64,000 nucleotides of DNA from assembly GCA_035772735.1 (NCBI GenBank), contig JASDFA010000002.1, positions 7,812,001-7,876,000 of the forward strand, written 5' to 3'. Shown in pieces: positions 47,831 to 59,518 of this stretch. Numbering within the stretch: position 1 is the stretch's first letter; every line of letters starts with the position of its first letter. A program made the translations under genes and the position numbers. The notes below the pieces were generated by a model, which saw nothing but the letters and a program-made list of their open reading frames with translations, was not told the origin of the DNA and did not search any database. This DNA comes from Datura wrightii (taxonomy: Eukaryota > Streptophyta > Magnoliopsida > Solanales > Solanaceae).

Positions 47831-48340
47831 CTCGTATGTTGTGAGTTTTCCATCTTGATGTATATGCTTTGTTAGATTTAGGGGCTACCTTATCTTTTGT
47901 GACACCTTATGTGGCTAGTAGTTTCGGAGTCAGTCCCAAAATCTTGTAACTCTTCTCAGTCTCTACTTTAGTGGGTGATTCAGTTGTAGCTAGACGGGTG
48001 TATAGAAGTTGTCTGGTCATGGTTCTTCGGGAAGTCACCTAAGTAGATCTAGTAGAGTTAGCCATGATCGATTTTGATGTTATCCTTGGCATGAATTGGT
48101 TATTTGCATGTTATGCCTTAGTTAATTGTAGAACTCGGACAGTAGAGTTCAGATTTTCGTGTAATCCAGTCATAGAATGGAAGGGTAGTTCAGTTGTGCC
48201 TATAGGTCGTTTCATCTCCTATCTTAATGCCAGGAAGATGATCTCCAAGGGTTGCATTTACCATCTAGTTAGGGTTAAGGATGCTACATCCAAAGACCCC
48301 GACTATCTAGTTAGTCCCAGTAGTATGTGAGTATCCAGAA
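47831..48340 (+). pseudogene. C aspartic protease
   Basis: ALLDLGATLSFVTPYVA (about 47868-47920) is the active-site segment. It is followed by VGDSVVARRVY and, after stops, MIDFDVILGMNWLFACYALV and GCIYHLVRVKD. The usual D-P/S-G reads D-L-G. Two stops separate the pieces. Confidence 0.82.
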
Positions 48341-49200
48341 GTCTTCCTAGATGATTTACCAGGAATCCCTCCCGAGCGGGAGATTGATTTTAGTACTGAC
48401 CTTCTTCCTGATATGCGGCCTATAGTCATTCCTCCCTACAGAATGGCTCCATCCAAGTTAAAGGAGTTGAAGGAGCAGTTGAAAGACTTTTTAGATAAGG
48501 GGTTCATCAGACTGAGAAAATCCCCATGGGGTGCACCAGTTCTCTTTTTTCAAAAGAAAGAGGGTTCTCTTCGTATGTGTATTGATTATTGGTAATTGAA
48601 AAAGGTCACCATCAAGAACAGGTATCCTCTACACAGGATTGATGATTTGTTTGACCATCTTCAGGGTGCCAAGTGCTTTTTAAAGATAGACCTCAGATCA
48701 GGATACCATCAGCTTAGGGTTCGGGAGAGCGACATCTTGAAGACAGCCTTCAGGACGCAGTATGGTCATTTTAAGTTTGTAGTCATGTAGTTTGGACTAA
48801 CGAATGCTCCTGTAGCTTTTATGGATTTGATGAACAGGGTGTTCAAGCCATACTTGGGTATGTTTGTGATCGTGTTTATTGATGACATCCTAATATACTC
48901 TCAAAGCGAGGAGGAGCATGCCGCTCATTTGAAGGTGGTACTACAGACTCTCAAGGACCACAAATTATATGCCAAATTTAGCAAATGCAGGTTTTGGTTG
49001 AACTCAGTTGAATTTTTGGGCCATGTGGTGTCAAGTGAGGGTATAAAGGTGGACTCTCAGAAGATAGAAGCGGTAAAGAATTGGCCTAGACCGGTGAATT
49101 CTTCAAATATCAGGTGCTTCATAGGCTTAGCTGGTTACTATCGGAGATTTATTAAGGGATTTTCATCTATTGCAATGCTATTGACCAAATTGACCTAAAA
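48341..49200 (+). pseudogene. C reverse transcriptase
   Basis: PPYRMAPSKLKELKEQLKDF, SPWGAPVLFFQKKEGSLRMCIDY then a stop (48593), NRYPLHRIDDLFDHL, DLRSGYHQLRV, a stop at 48788, and VFIDDILIYSQS (about 48880) with the active-site Asp pair intact. The connection FIGLAGYYRRFIKGFSSIA lies near 49120. Single-base stops are the main damage. Confidence 0.85.
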
Positions 49201-49680
49201 TAAAGTGAAGTTCCAGTGGTCAGGGGCTTGTGAGATAAACTTTTAGGAGTTGAAGACTCGACTTATCTCAACACCTGTGTTAACTCTATCGGAGGGTACC
49301 GATGGATTTGTGGTGTATTGTGATATTTCTAGGATCGGTCTTGGATGTGTATTGATACAACACGGCAAGGTTATAGCATATGTTTTTAGGCAACTAAAGG
49401 TGCATGAAAGGAATTACCCGACCCGTGATCTTGAAATGGCGGCAGTGGTATTCTCCTTGAAGATATGGAGACACTATTTGTACGGGGTCCATGTAGATGT
49501 GTTTACGGACCACAAGAGCCTACAATTTGTGTTTACCCAGAAGGATCTAAATCTACAGCAAAAGAAGGTGATTGGAGCTACTCAAGGATTATGATATAAA
49601 TGTCCTTTACCATCCTGGTAAGGCCAACGTAGTAGCAGACGCACTTAGTAGACTCTCTATGGAGAGTGTGTCCCATGTGG
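49201..49680 (+). pseudogene. C RNase H
   Basis: VYCDISRIGLGCVLIQHGKV, RDLEMAAVVF, DVFTDHKSLQFVF and, in another frame, VADALSRL (about 49630). The acidic positions are kept. A frameshift at about 49570 separates the last one. Confidence 0.82.
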
Positions 49681-51046
49681 TGAGGGGAGGAAGGAGCTAG
49701 AGAAGGATGTGCATCAGCTTGAAAGGTTGGGAGTTCATTTAGTTGACTCGACCGATGGCGGTGTTATAGTGCAGAATGAGTCAGAATCATCCTTGGTGAC
49801 TGATGTGAAAGCTAGACAAGACGAGGACCCTATTTTGGTTAAGTTAAAGAAAGCTATTTAGAATCAGAAAGTAGAAGTCTTCTCCAAAGGCGGTGATGGT
49901 GTGCTTCGATATCAGGGTCACTTGTATGTCCCGAATGTTGATGATTTGAGAAATCAAATGTCGCATGAGGCTCACGATTCCCAATATTTGATACATCCAG
50001 GTGCCACCAAGATTTACCGTGACCTGCGGGAAGTCTATTAGTGGAATGGCATGAAGAAGGACATCACAGAATTTGTAGCTTAAGTGTCCAAACTATTAGA
50101 AAGTGAAGGTTGAGCACTAGAGACCAGGTGGTGTGGTTTAGGATATCATTATCCCTACTTGTAAGTGGGAAGGAATTAATATGGACTTTATCACAGGGTT
50201 ACCTCGCACTCGTCGGCAGTATGACTCCACTTGGATGGTCATGGATAGGTTGAACAAAGCCGCTCATTTTCTACAGGTAAAAACTATTGATTCAGTGGAG
50301 GATTATGCCACACTATACATCCAAGAGCTAGTTTGATTACATGGGGTTCCCTTGTCCATCATATCAGATAGAGGTACTCAGTTTACCTCTCAATTTTGGA
50401 GATCGTGTCAAAAAGTCTTGATACTCAAGTCAAGCTCAGTACAGCATTTCACCCGCAAACGGATGGTCTGGGGGAGCGGACAATTCAGACTCTCAAGGAC
50501 ATGTTGAGAGCATGAGTGATTGACTTCAAGGGTAGTTGGGATAACCATTTGCCTCTTATTGAGTTTGCATACAATAACAACTACCATTCCAACATTCAAA
50601 TGGCTCCATTTGAGGCTCTCTATGGGCAAAGATATAGATCGCCTATTGATTGGTTTGAAGTCGGCGAAGCTATAATGACAGGACTAGATTCAGTATATGA
50701 GGCTATTGAGAAGGTTCAACTCATACGGGACAGGTTGAGAACAGCTCAAAGTCACCAAAAGTGCTATGCCGATGTGAGGAGGAGGGACCTTGAGTTTGAA
50801 GTTGATGATTAGGTGTTTCTGAAGGTGTCTCCCATGAAGGGAGTGATGAGATTTGGAAAGAAAGAAAAACTTAGCCCTCGTTATGTTTGCCCTTACCGGA
50901 TTGCAAAGCGGGTTGGCAAGGTGGCATATGAATTGGAGTTGCCCTCAAAATTAGCTTCCATGTATCCTGTTTTTCATGTATTGCTCTTCAAGAATTGTTT
51001 GGGAGATCCAGCTCAAGTTGTCCCAGTGGAGAGTGTAGGTGTGTAA
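49681..51046 (+). pseudogene. C integrase
   Basis: The zinc-binding half is damaged (HEAHDSQYLIHPGATKIY, then a frameshift at the CxxC near 50085). The core keeps INMDFITGLP (about 50178), IISDRGTQF (about 50360) and, frameshifted, the QTDGLGERTIQ Glu motif (about 50455). The tail FAYNNNYHSNIQMAPFEALYG (50560) and the GPY-like RYVCPYRIAKRVG (50880) are present. Stops at 50335, 50513 and 50810 interrupt it. Confidence 0.84.
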
Positions 51047-51225
51047 GACAACCTTAGTTATGAGGAAGTTTCGGTGGAAATACTAGATCGGCAGGTTCGC
51101 AAGCTAAGGAACAAGGAAATAGCTTCAATTAAAGTTTTATGGAGGAATCATCATGTTGAGGGAGCTACGTGGGAAACCAAAGTAGGAAGACAGCTAGATA
51201 CCTACATTTATTCCCTACCGACTCA
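51047..51225 (+). pseudogene. C chromodomain
   Basis: After a stop at 51044-51046 the frame reads EEVSVEILDRQVRKLRNKEI, IKVLWRNHHVEGATWETKVG, the chromodomain end shared with G. The last residues differ from G and the frame drifts on to 51355 without the usual stop. Confidence 0.78.
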
Positions 51226-51445
51226 ACTCCAGCTTGAGGTATCCGTTTTTGCCTCAAAACCCTATTCAGTTTCATGTTCAGTTCATGTGCCCCAATTTCT
51301 TTCATGTATATGGATGTATGTATGTTTCATGAATTCAATCAGTCATGTATTTTAAATCGGAGTTAGTCATTCCGTCAGTTTTCGGCTTATATGATCAGTA
51401 TTTGATTATGATGATTGCATTTCTCTACTTTACTATGTGATTTTC

Positions 51446-51481
51446 AACATACAAGGATGAATGTTCCCAAGGGGGAGATAT
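51446..51481 (+). promoter_or_regulatory. C pre-PPT hairpin and polypurine tract
   Basis: AACATACA-AGGA-TGAATGTT (51446-51465) is an 8-bp stem with one A-A mismatch and an AGGA loop. Then 'ccc' and the purine run aagggggagatat (51469-51481) next to the LTR. Confidence 0.72.
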
Positions 51482-53401
51482 TGTTATACTCCGAAAGCCA
51501 AAGATCAGACTCGGGAGTTAAAATGGAGAAAACAAGATTTTTTGCACCAAGTCTTAGAACGGGTCGTCATGTGACCCAAAAGGTTGACCACAAGTCGTTA
51601 AGTGACTCGTGGTGAGGAGTGTTGACTTACCTAGAAAATTCAGAGTTGGGGTGACCATGGGTGTGACCACGAGTTGTGGTCAGCTCCACGAGTCGTCAGG
51701 TCACCCATGGTCAAGGACAATTAGAATATGAAGGATGAGTGGCAGTAGACCCCATGATTGGACACCACGAGTCATGGTCAGTCACCACGATTCGTATGGT
51801 GAGTCATGGTTAGAAGATTGCTAATAATCTATGGTTTTTGGCAGTGAAGCAACGAGTGGTGACCACGAGTCTTGATCACCAGTAACAGACTGTTAGCTAC
51901 CTTGTGGGGACCCCTTGAGGAAAAGTGGTAGTCTCAGGTATGTAGGATTTTGAATGGGTGAATTTGTTCACACCCATGCCCAATCTCTCCCTAATTCATA
52001 AAAATTCTATTGATAATTCTATGGGGTTTTATCCCAATTCTTATGAAATCCTTGTGATCTATCTATGGATTAATCTCCTTCATGTATCAATTCATATTCT
52101 ATGAATCATGGCAGATTTTACAACTATTTCAATTATAAACTTGTGCATTTAAATTTCTATAAACTATGCCCAATTATGCATGTTCCATGATAAATCAAGT
52201 AATGATTCTACTTTGATTTTCATGTTCATTAACCTATTATGATTTATGAATTATGATATGGTTCCTCTAAAATGCTCATCATGAATTTATGAATATCAAG
52301 TATATACATGTACAAGTATGCATGATTTTCATGATTTTTCGATTTATGACTTTGCCCAACTCATGGGCCCTTGTTCATGGCTAAAAATGTATTTTAAATG
52401 GGGATCAATAATGATGTTATTTATTTGTCCATGAATTTCATAAAAAGATGTTACGGTTACTATACCAGCCTAATGTGCATGTTTTTGGGAGTAGTGTCTA
52501 GCACTGAGTAGCCCGGCGTTCAAAAAATTACGTCGATATCTCAGAACAACGTGCCACCGTAGATTCATTTATATATATAATTCAATATTAACGGATCCCT
52601 TCTTCGTAATATCACATACTGCACATCCCTTGCTTGGCTAGCCGGGACGACTCTACTCACTTGAGTGAGATAGTTGGGGCATCATGTATGGCTCTACCAT
52701 GATGGTGTCAGTTATGACAAGTCTTCGCACTGTTCCTCATGATTTATGTATGATTATAATTATATATTTTGGAACAAGTCATGTTTAATAAAGCTCTTCT
52801 CTTATGATTATGATTATGAATGATTTACAAATGTTTTGAAAACCTTGAGCCTTATGTTTGCATTATGGTATTCATGTTATGATCATAATGTCCTAATCTT
52901 ATGAATTTTTATGTATTTTAAATGTCCTTTTTACTTACCTTGCATACTTGGTACATTCCACATACTGACCGCATACTCTCTGTTGTGTCATTTTATGATA
53001 CAGGCTCCGATCATCAGACTCAGACCCGTTATTAGCTAGCTTTCAGAGTTAGCATCCAGTCTCTATTGGTGAATCCTCATCTGTCGAGGGTCCCTCTCCT
53101 ATTCAGTTTTGTTTTACATATTTCCAGTTTCAGAATTGTCGGGTTAGTTGGGGGTGTTGTCCCATCTACCCATTAGATATGTTAGAGGCTTTCAGACTAT
53201 ATGTAGTAATCAGCTTATCATGTATAAAGAGAATTTTGGTTCCGATGCTATGTTATGATTAGATTTCCATTATGTTTATTATGTTAAGTCTTCCGCTTTA
53301 TTGGATTGACATAGATATATGTTCATGCCATAGCTCTACTTGGAGTCTCTCGGGGCTCCTTGTCCGGTGTCTCGATTCGGGCCTATATTCGGGTCATGAC
53401 A
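51482..53401 (+). repeat. C 3' LTR (1920 bp)
   Basis: Starts TGTTATACTCCGAAAG and ends GGGTCATGACA. The first 400 bases are dense in ACGANTCGT-type words (exact at 51688-51696 and 51787-51795). The frames inside are chance. Confidence 0.87.
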
Positions 53402-53443
53402 TTTACCCACATTCAAGGACTAATGTTTCCAAGGGGGAGATAT
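53402..53443 (+). other. 42-bp remnant: 3' internal end of a second C-type element
   Basis: It corresponds to 51440-51481 of C: a decayed pre-PPT hairpin (ACATT...AATGT, 53409-53426) and the purine run aagggggagatat. It shows that the LTR that follows is a 3' LTR whose element was otherwise lost or lies elsewhere. Confidence 0.75.
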
Positions 53444-55669
53444 TATAATACCCCGAAAGCCTTAAATCAGACCCAAGGGTTGAAACGGAGAAATAGGATT
53501 TTTTCTATCAGATCACAGGATGAGTCGTCCAATGACCTGTGAGGTGCACCACGAGTCGTTAAGTGGCTTGTGGGAAGGATGGTGGACTTGGTTAGATTTT
53601 GGGCCAAGGAGTTTACCACATGATAGACCATGAATTGTTGTCAGGACCACGAGTTGTTAAGTCTCTCGTGGTCAGTAGTTGGCTTGAAGGTGAAGATTTG
53701 GACAATGCAGGCCACGACTTGGTCACCACGAGTCGTTGGGTACACCACAAGTAGTGGTGTATCTTGTGGTGACCCTCAGAGTATGATTCTAGTGATGGAA
53801 AAATGGGAAGACGAGTCGTCCCCTCAGCCTACGATTCATCTAATCCCTCGTTGGGACTGGCAGTGAGTATTTTCCTGCAAATTTATTAAGGGCTTTTCCG
53901 TAATTCCTAGGTTCCTAAGGCCTATACTACATCGTTTTAAGCTTAGAAAATGTTGTTTTAAGAGGGTTAAGCTCATTCTAATCCATTCTCTTCCATGCAT
54001 GCAAACTTAGTGGTTTCTAAGGGTGATGAAGCTTAAGTTTCATCAAGTTCTTCCCCAAATTCCATTGGGCTTTCAAGAGGGTTTGTGAAATCATATTTCT
54101 CCAGGTATGTAGGGATATAAATGGGTGTATTCATCCACACCCATACCCAATCCCTCTTAAATTTCATGAAAATTCTAGTTGATGAAAATACGGGGTTTTA
54201 ACCCAATATGTGAATTCTCTAAGTATCAATAATGGGTATGATCTATACATGTTTCTAATGTTGAATTATGATTCATGGGCATATTTTACAATGTTTTCAA
54301 TTACAAATTATGTTTTCAAGTTTTTACAAATTATGATGCCAACAAATGGAAGTTCATGAAAGTTGAGATTATGATATATGTATTCAAGTATGATGAGACG
54401 TATATGATGAAAGTATGATTTTAAATTATCCATGTCCATGTTCATGTTTTCGAGTGATCAAGTCTATGACAAGCATGTTTAAGTATTGGGCAAGCCTATA
54501 TGATCAAGTATGTTTCATGATTTATCTAAACTTCATGTATTAACTTACCACATGGATTTCGAAGTCTAGACTCCCACTAGTTTCAGCTTGTGGATGGTTT
54601 CATCCCAAGGCTCCTCATGTTATGATTTTAGATTATGTATGTATCTTATGATTCAGCTTCTAAATGGTCAGCTTCATTGAAAAATAATGGAGAGCATATG
54701 CATGTTTTTGTGAGTAGTGTCTAGCACCGAGTAGGCCTAGGGTCAGTCAACCCTATGCCTCAGAACTATGTGCCAACATAGGTATATTCAGATTATTTGG
54801 GACCTCCCTTGTGATCTTCCCCTTCCCCCAAGGGGCCTTTAGCTTGATATTGTTATCATGGTAGCGTCCTTAGCCCTGACAAGTTTTGGACGGTTCTGCC
54901 CACTTGAGTGTAATAGTCGGACCATGTAAACTCTATCATGGTAATGTCGGTTATATGACGAGTCTCCCATTTTTCCTTATAATTTCAGTTATGTATGTTT
55001 ATCAGTCGTGATATTATGTTTTCAACAGGTTTGACCCAATGTTCAGTTTTACTTATGATTATCAGTTTGCAGTTTTCTGTCATTCCATTCAGTTATGAAA
55101 TTTAGTTATGTCCAAATCATGTTTTTAGATAATAGCATGCAAGCCCTACTCTCAGACTCTTATGATGAGATGTTTATAATATTTATGTAATCTGATTCTA
55201 CTTATCTTACATACTTGGTACATTTCACAAACTAACCACATACTCTATGATGTATCATTTCATGATACAGGCTCAGATATTCAGGCTTAGTTCTGCCATT
55301 AGCCAAATCCTCAGTGTTAGCACTTTTCAACTAGAGTCGGTGAGTCCTCATCTTTCAAGGACCCTTCTTTTCAGTTGTATTTTCAGTATTTTTAGTTTCA
55401 TACTTTAGTGAATTAGTTTGGGTCTTTTCCCTTCAACTCGTCGATAGTAGAGGCTTATCATACATAGTATGTATTCAGCTTCAGACTTGTGTTATGTTTT
55501 CTAATGTTCATATGTTACGAGATTTTTCATACTTCTACTATGTTATATGTTAGCATTCCGCATTTATTATGTTGAGCTTAGATGTCATGTTCATTCCATG
55601 GATCGACTTAGAGTCTCTCGGGGTTCTTTGTCCCGTGTCTCGATCCGAGCCCATGTTTGGGTCATGACA
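53444..55669 (+). repeat. C2 LTR (2226 bp)
   Basis: Starts TATAATACCCCGAAAG (TG mutated to TA) and ends GGGTCATGACA. Same family as the C LTR but longer. Exact ACGAGTCGT words at 53551, 53728 and 53811. Right of it, Athila-type coding sequence begins immediately. Confidence 0.83.
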
Positions 55670-56475
55670 CTGACATGGGCCAAGAGCCTAGGATTCCACC
55701 TCCTTATCCTCAGAGATTAGCAAAAAAGAAGGAGGACAATCAATTTAAAACATTCATTGAGATATTTAGTAAATTTTCCATTAATATACCTCTTCTAGAT
55801 GCATTGCTCCAATCGCTGGGTTATGCCAAATTTATGAAAGAATTTTTGAAGAGAAAGAAGGTCGTTTATGCTGGTGTAGCGAAAGTAACGCATCATTGCA
55901 GTGCTATGATGACAACAAATCTCACTCCTAGAAGAGAGGATCCGGGAGCCTTTACTATCCCCTGCACCATTGAGTTATGTGTGTTCAAAAAGGCCCTATG
56001 TGATTTAGGGAAAGCATAAATCTGATGCCTCTCACTATATTTAAGAAGTTGGGGTTGGAGAATCCCAAAACCACATCAATGAGGCTGTTGATGGCAGATC
56101 AATCAATACCGAAATCGGTGGGAGTGTTGGAGGATGTCTTGGTTCGCGTATACAAGTTCATCCTTCCAGCCAACTTCATTGTGTTAGATTGTGATATGGA
56201 TGTTGAAGTACCTATCATCTTGGGGAGGCCATTGCTTGCAATAGGCTGAGCTTTGGTAGATGAGAGCTCGGTGAGTTGAAAGTTTGAGTGGGAGGTGAGT
56301 AGTCACCTTCAAGGTTTGTCAAACCACTGAGTCCCCAGATGAGTGCAAGGTGATAGGGGTCTTGAATGATAAGGCAGCACAAGATGAAGTTTTTGTTGAT
56401 GAGGCCAATTCAGAGGATGACCCTCTGGAAAACTTAAAGTTGAGGAAGTATTTTTCATACCACGATGTTAAATAA
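55670..56475 (+). pseudogene. I: Athila-type protease region ending without RT
   Basis: Contains the pre-protease segment (FKTFIEIFSKFSINIPLLDAL, ending KKALCDLGKA) and, one frame over, MPLTIFKKLGLENP, LMADQSI, GVLEDVLVRVYKFILPANFIVLDCD, VPIILGRPLLAIG. The usual CDLGASINLMP is split by a frameshift at about 56019. A last frame from 56305 reads TFKVCQTTESPDECKVIG to YFSYHDVK and TAA 56473-56475, the normal end of pol. RT, RNase H and integrase are absent. Confidence 0.8.
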
Positions 56476-58077
56476 GGCGCTTCTTTGGAGGCAAGCCAAG
56501 TTTTTTTATGTTTTCACGCCTTCATGCTCTATTAATTTTGTTTTTGTAGGATGATTGGATGAGAAAAAAGGATAAGGAAAATAGGGTAGCCACTGCGCTA
56601 CATAGGTGAAACACCGGTGCTCAAGAGAGAGTCACGGCCCTGTCGCACAGGAGAAGTAGAAGTTGGATAAAAAATAAGGAGCAAGTCGGCGTCTCACCGG
56701 TGAAACGCCGAAGGCATTCCACGGCATGCCGGTCGAGCGCGAGTGCGAACTCGTACACCTGGAGGAAATAGGAAAATGAGAGGGTGAGTGCGACTCACCG
56801 ATGGAACGCAAATGATAATCCATGAAATGCCGATCATTTGAAGTTATAAAGCAGTGAATTGGGTGTATAAGAAGTCACCGAGATTGAACCGGCAAAATAC
56901 CGGTCCTCACCGGCGGTCGCAATTCTAGCACGGGTGGAGGAAGTAATTGTAAATTGAATCTTAACCAACCCGATCCATAGCATTTTAAAAAATTAACAAA
57001 AATCAATCAAATTATCATTTTACCTTTACAACACTCTCGCTCTCCACCTTTTCACCTAACCACAACCCTTTCACCTTCCCAACTTCTATCCATTAAACCC
57101 ACCTTTTCACTACCCAATCACAATCTCTCTCTTCAACATATAAAAATCCCCCATTTCTCATTCCTCTCATTTCACCACCTTTCATGCAAACCTTCACTAG
57201 ATTAAGCACTCTTCATTATGGAACCACCATTGTTGGTCAACACCAAACTTCGGTCTATTTTCTCTTTGTTCTCTCATCACTCAATTGTTATGTGTTATTT
57301 TAAGCATAACGGATTAGAAGGCTCCCACACTCATGTTACCCATTACCCATTTTGTGCTTTTTCATTGTTGAATATTTCTCATTGCGTGGATATGTTGGGG
57401 GTTGAATATTAGTTGCATAATCTTGTTGTGCATGTTTATTTTGGTTGAAAATATGATGTGAAATGTGTGTTGTATATAATAATTGGGGGTGAAATCTGAG
57501 TAACCCTATATGCTAAAAAGGAACGATTTGCCGATGATAGATCAAGTGACGTCGTTCTTAAGGGCAAATTTTCATATTTTTTAATTTTGCTATTTGAGTG
57601 GGTGAATCTAAATGTGAGAGGGTGTGAGTAAGGCTTATTTTTTAGATAAGTTTTGTCTAATTGGTTCTGGGATAGAGCTGATAGGTGGCATATCACCTGC
57701 GAGTCCCGGTCAAGACCGGTGAAATGCCAGCTGAAGCGCAGGTGAGAGGTTTGAGGCTTCAGGCCACTGCCCAGCACCTGCAGTTCACCAGCGCTTCGCG
57801 GATCATGATCAATGAAATGACGGTGTAGCACTGGAGGGATACAAATTTAGCACAAATAACTTCCCAGAACTACATCTCGCGGGTTGCCACCTAAAGTTCG
57901 CCACTTGAGTCGTCGGTGTTATAGAAGTCTGTTTTTACTATTTCACCTTATTTTTCATCTAATCCTTAGAATTTTTTTCCTTATATTAGGATAGATGTTT
58001 CTTTTTTTCTCTTCCATTATTAAAAATACAAAAAGAAATATTGTTTTGTTGTGACACTAACATGGCTTTGCAGAATT
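56476..58077 (+). other. I post-pol non-coding region
   Basis: Starts with the post-pol motif 'ggcgcttctttggaggcaag'. GC-rich patches at 56590-56930 and 57680-57910 are full of CACCGGTG-like words (exact at 56612-56619 and 56695-56702). Between them is an AT-rich, C-rich stretch with a possible TATA (catataaaaatc, about 57138). No ORF with support. Confidence 0.6.
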
Positions 58078-59518
58078 ATGACTTCATCCAGGCAGTCAGA
58101 CAAGGGAAAGACTCCCTCCACTTCAAAAAGCAATAGCAAAGGGAGGGCCAAGGCAATCCCAGTCTCCACTAACACTAGCCAGGCAATCATCTTTTGTGTG
58201 CCCCACATAAAGGCACACGATGCCATTAGTGAGGGCAGATAAATCACAATGGAGAAGTTATTTGATATGGTGGGGATGAGGAATGACTTCCCAATATCAT
58301 TGCCTAATTCAACCACCATTAATGGCACGTATTTGCTGAACCTCTTTTTGGATACTGCACCAACTTGGTGCTTGAGTTTTATGCCTCATACCAAGCACCA
58401 TAAGAGGCTATAAAGCATAAAGGTAATATTGATGAATTTCCTTGCCTTCCTTTAGTCTGGATCAGGGGTGTGGAGGTAGATATCACTTAAGTTACCATCA
58501 ATGCATTGTTCTACGCTGATGAGATTGATCTAGGGACTGACTATGCAGATAGAGTGGCCGACAAAGAAAATTAATTCAGCTAGATAGCTTCAATCATTTC
58601 TAGTGGTCATCCACTATGGGCCTCCATGGGTAGAGTGATTTCAAGGCATGACCTCAAGTTTAAGGCAAAACTGTGACTGGAGTTTTTGTTTGGCCTAATT
58701 ATGCCATCAAAGAATGATCCAAGAGTGAACTTGGAGGTTGCTATCCTCATCGCCTGTATCTTGATAGGGGTGCTCATCAACTTCTGGGAGATCGTGGCCA
58801 ACCAAATGAAGAGAAAGGCCAGGCAACAAGGAACGTCGATGCCATATGATATGCTTATCTCTCAACTGTGCCTCAATACAGGGGTGCCACTATTTCTCGA
58901 TGAATCTCCCAGCTTCGCCACTGGGGGATCAACATGGAAACAAAAAGGGATACTGAGGCACTCAATGTGAAGAGAAAAAGGTTGCAAGCTTTTGAAGGTC
59001 CCGAAGGCTCCACCTCTCATGACATAGAAGAGAAACCAATTGATCCCAACCTTAATATTCCACACCCTGAGACATTGGTTCATGCATCAGAACAAGCACC
59101 ATTTCGAGGGCCTTTACCCCCACCCACATCCTCTCGCTCAAGTGGAGTACAAAAGTTGGCTGAGAAGACTGCTTCTCATGAAAGCCATCTCCAAAATCTA
59201 GCCGAAAATATTCTGTCTTTTATTACCAAAATAGTAAAGTGGGAGATGAAGAATGTTTATGAAAGCTTGACCAAACTCTGCTCCGGAGTAGATGTGGTGG
59301 AGGGAGCTGTCTCTTCACTCTGAGCGAAAGTGCGGGACTTGAGGCAACATGGCACCACTGGCATACTCGTATTTGAGTTCTCTTAATGCATCCATAGCTG
59401 CCCCATCAATAGCCTGGGGCCCCATCAATGATTTGGTGAAGGGCTTAGGCGGGAAGGAGAAGCCACATTTGGGCGGCCTTGATAATGATGAAGGGGCTGA
59501 TGATAAGGATGAGGAGTA
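58078..59518 (+). pseudogene. I downstream ORF (plant transposon-protein domain)
   Basis: ATG 58078 (MTSSRQSDKGKTPSTSK) opens a basic, Ser-rich leader that stops at 58240. Shifted pieces follow: NLVLEFYASYQAP (about 58360), RGVEVDIT..TINALFYADE (about 58465), ISSGHPLWASMGRVISRHDL (about 58595), and an open part from 58686 (RVNLEVAILIACILIGVLINFWEIVANQMKRKA). A final frame from 58934 has a coiled-coil-like stretch (KLAEKTASHESHLQNLAENIL) and an acidic end near 59518. It is equivalent in place to the F ORF at 17201. Confidence 0.7.

Larger units (their letters stand above)
45845..53401 (+). mobile_element. C: Tekay/Del-type chromovirus with truncated 5' LTR
   Basis: A partial 5' LTR (45845-46389), PBS, gag, protease, RT, RNase H, integrase, chromodomain, PPT and full 3' LTR (51482-53401) are in order over 7.6 kb. 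The first 1.36 kb of the 5' LTR, including the promoter, is gone. Many stops and frame changes are present. No target-site duplication can be tested because the left end is lost. Confidence 0.9.
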
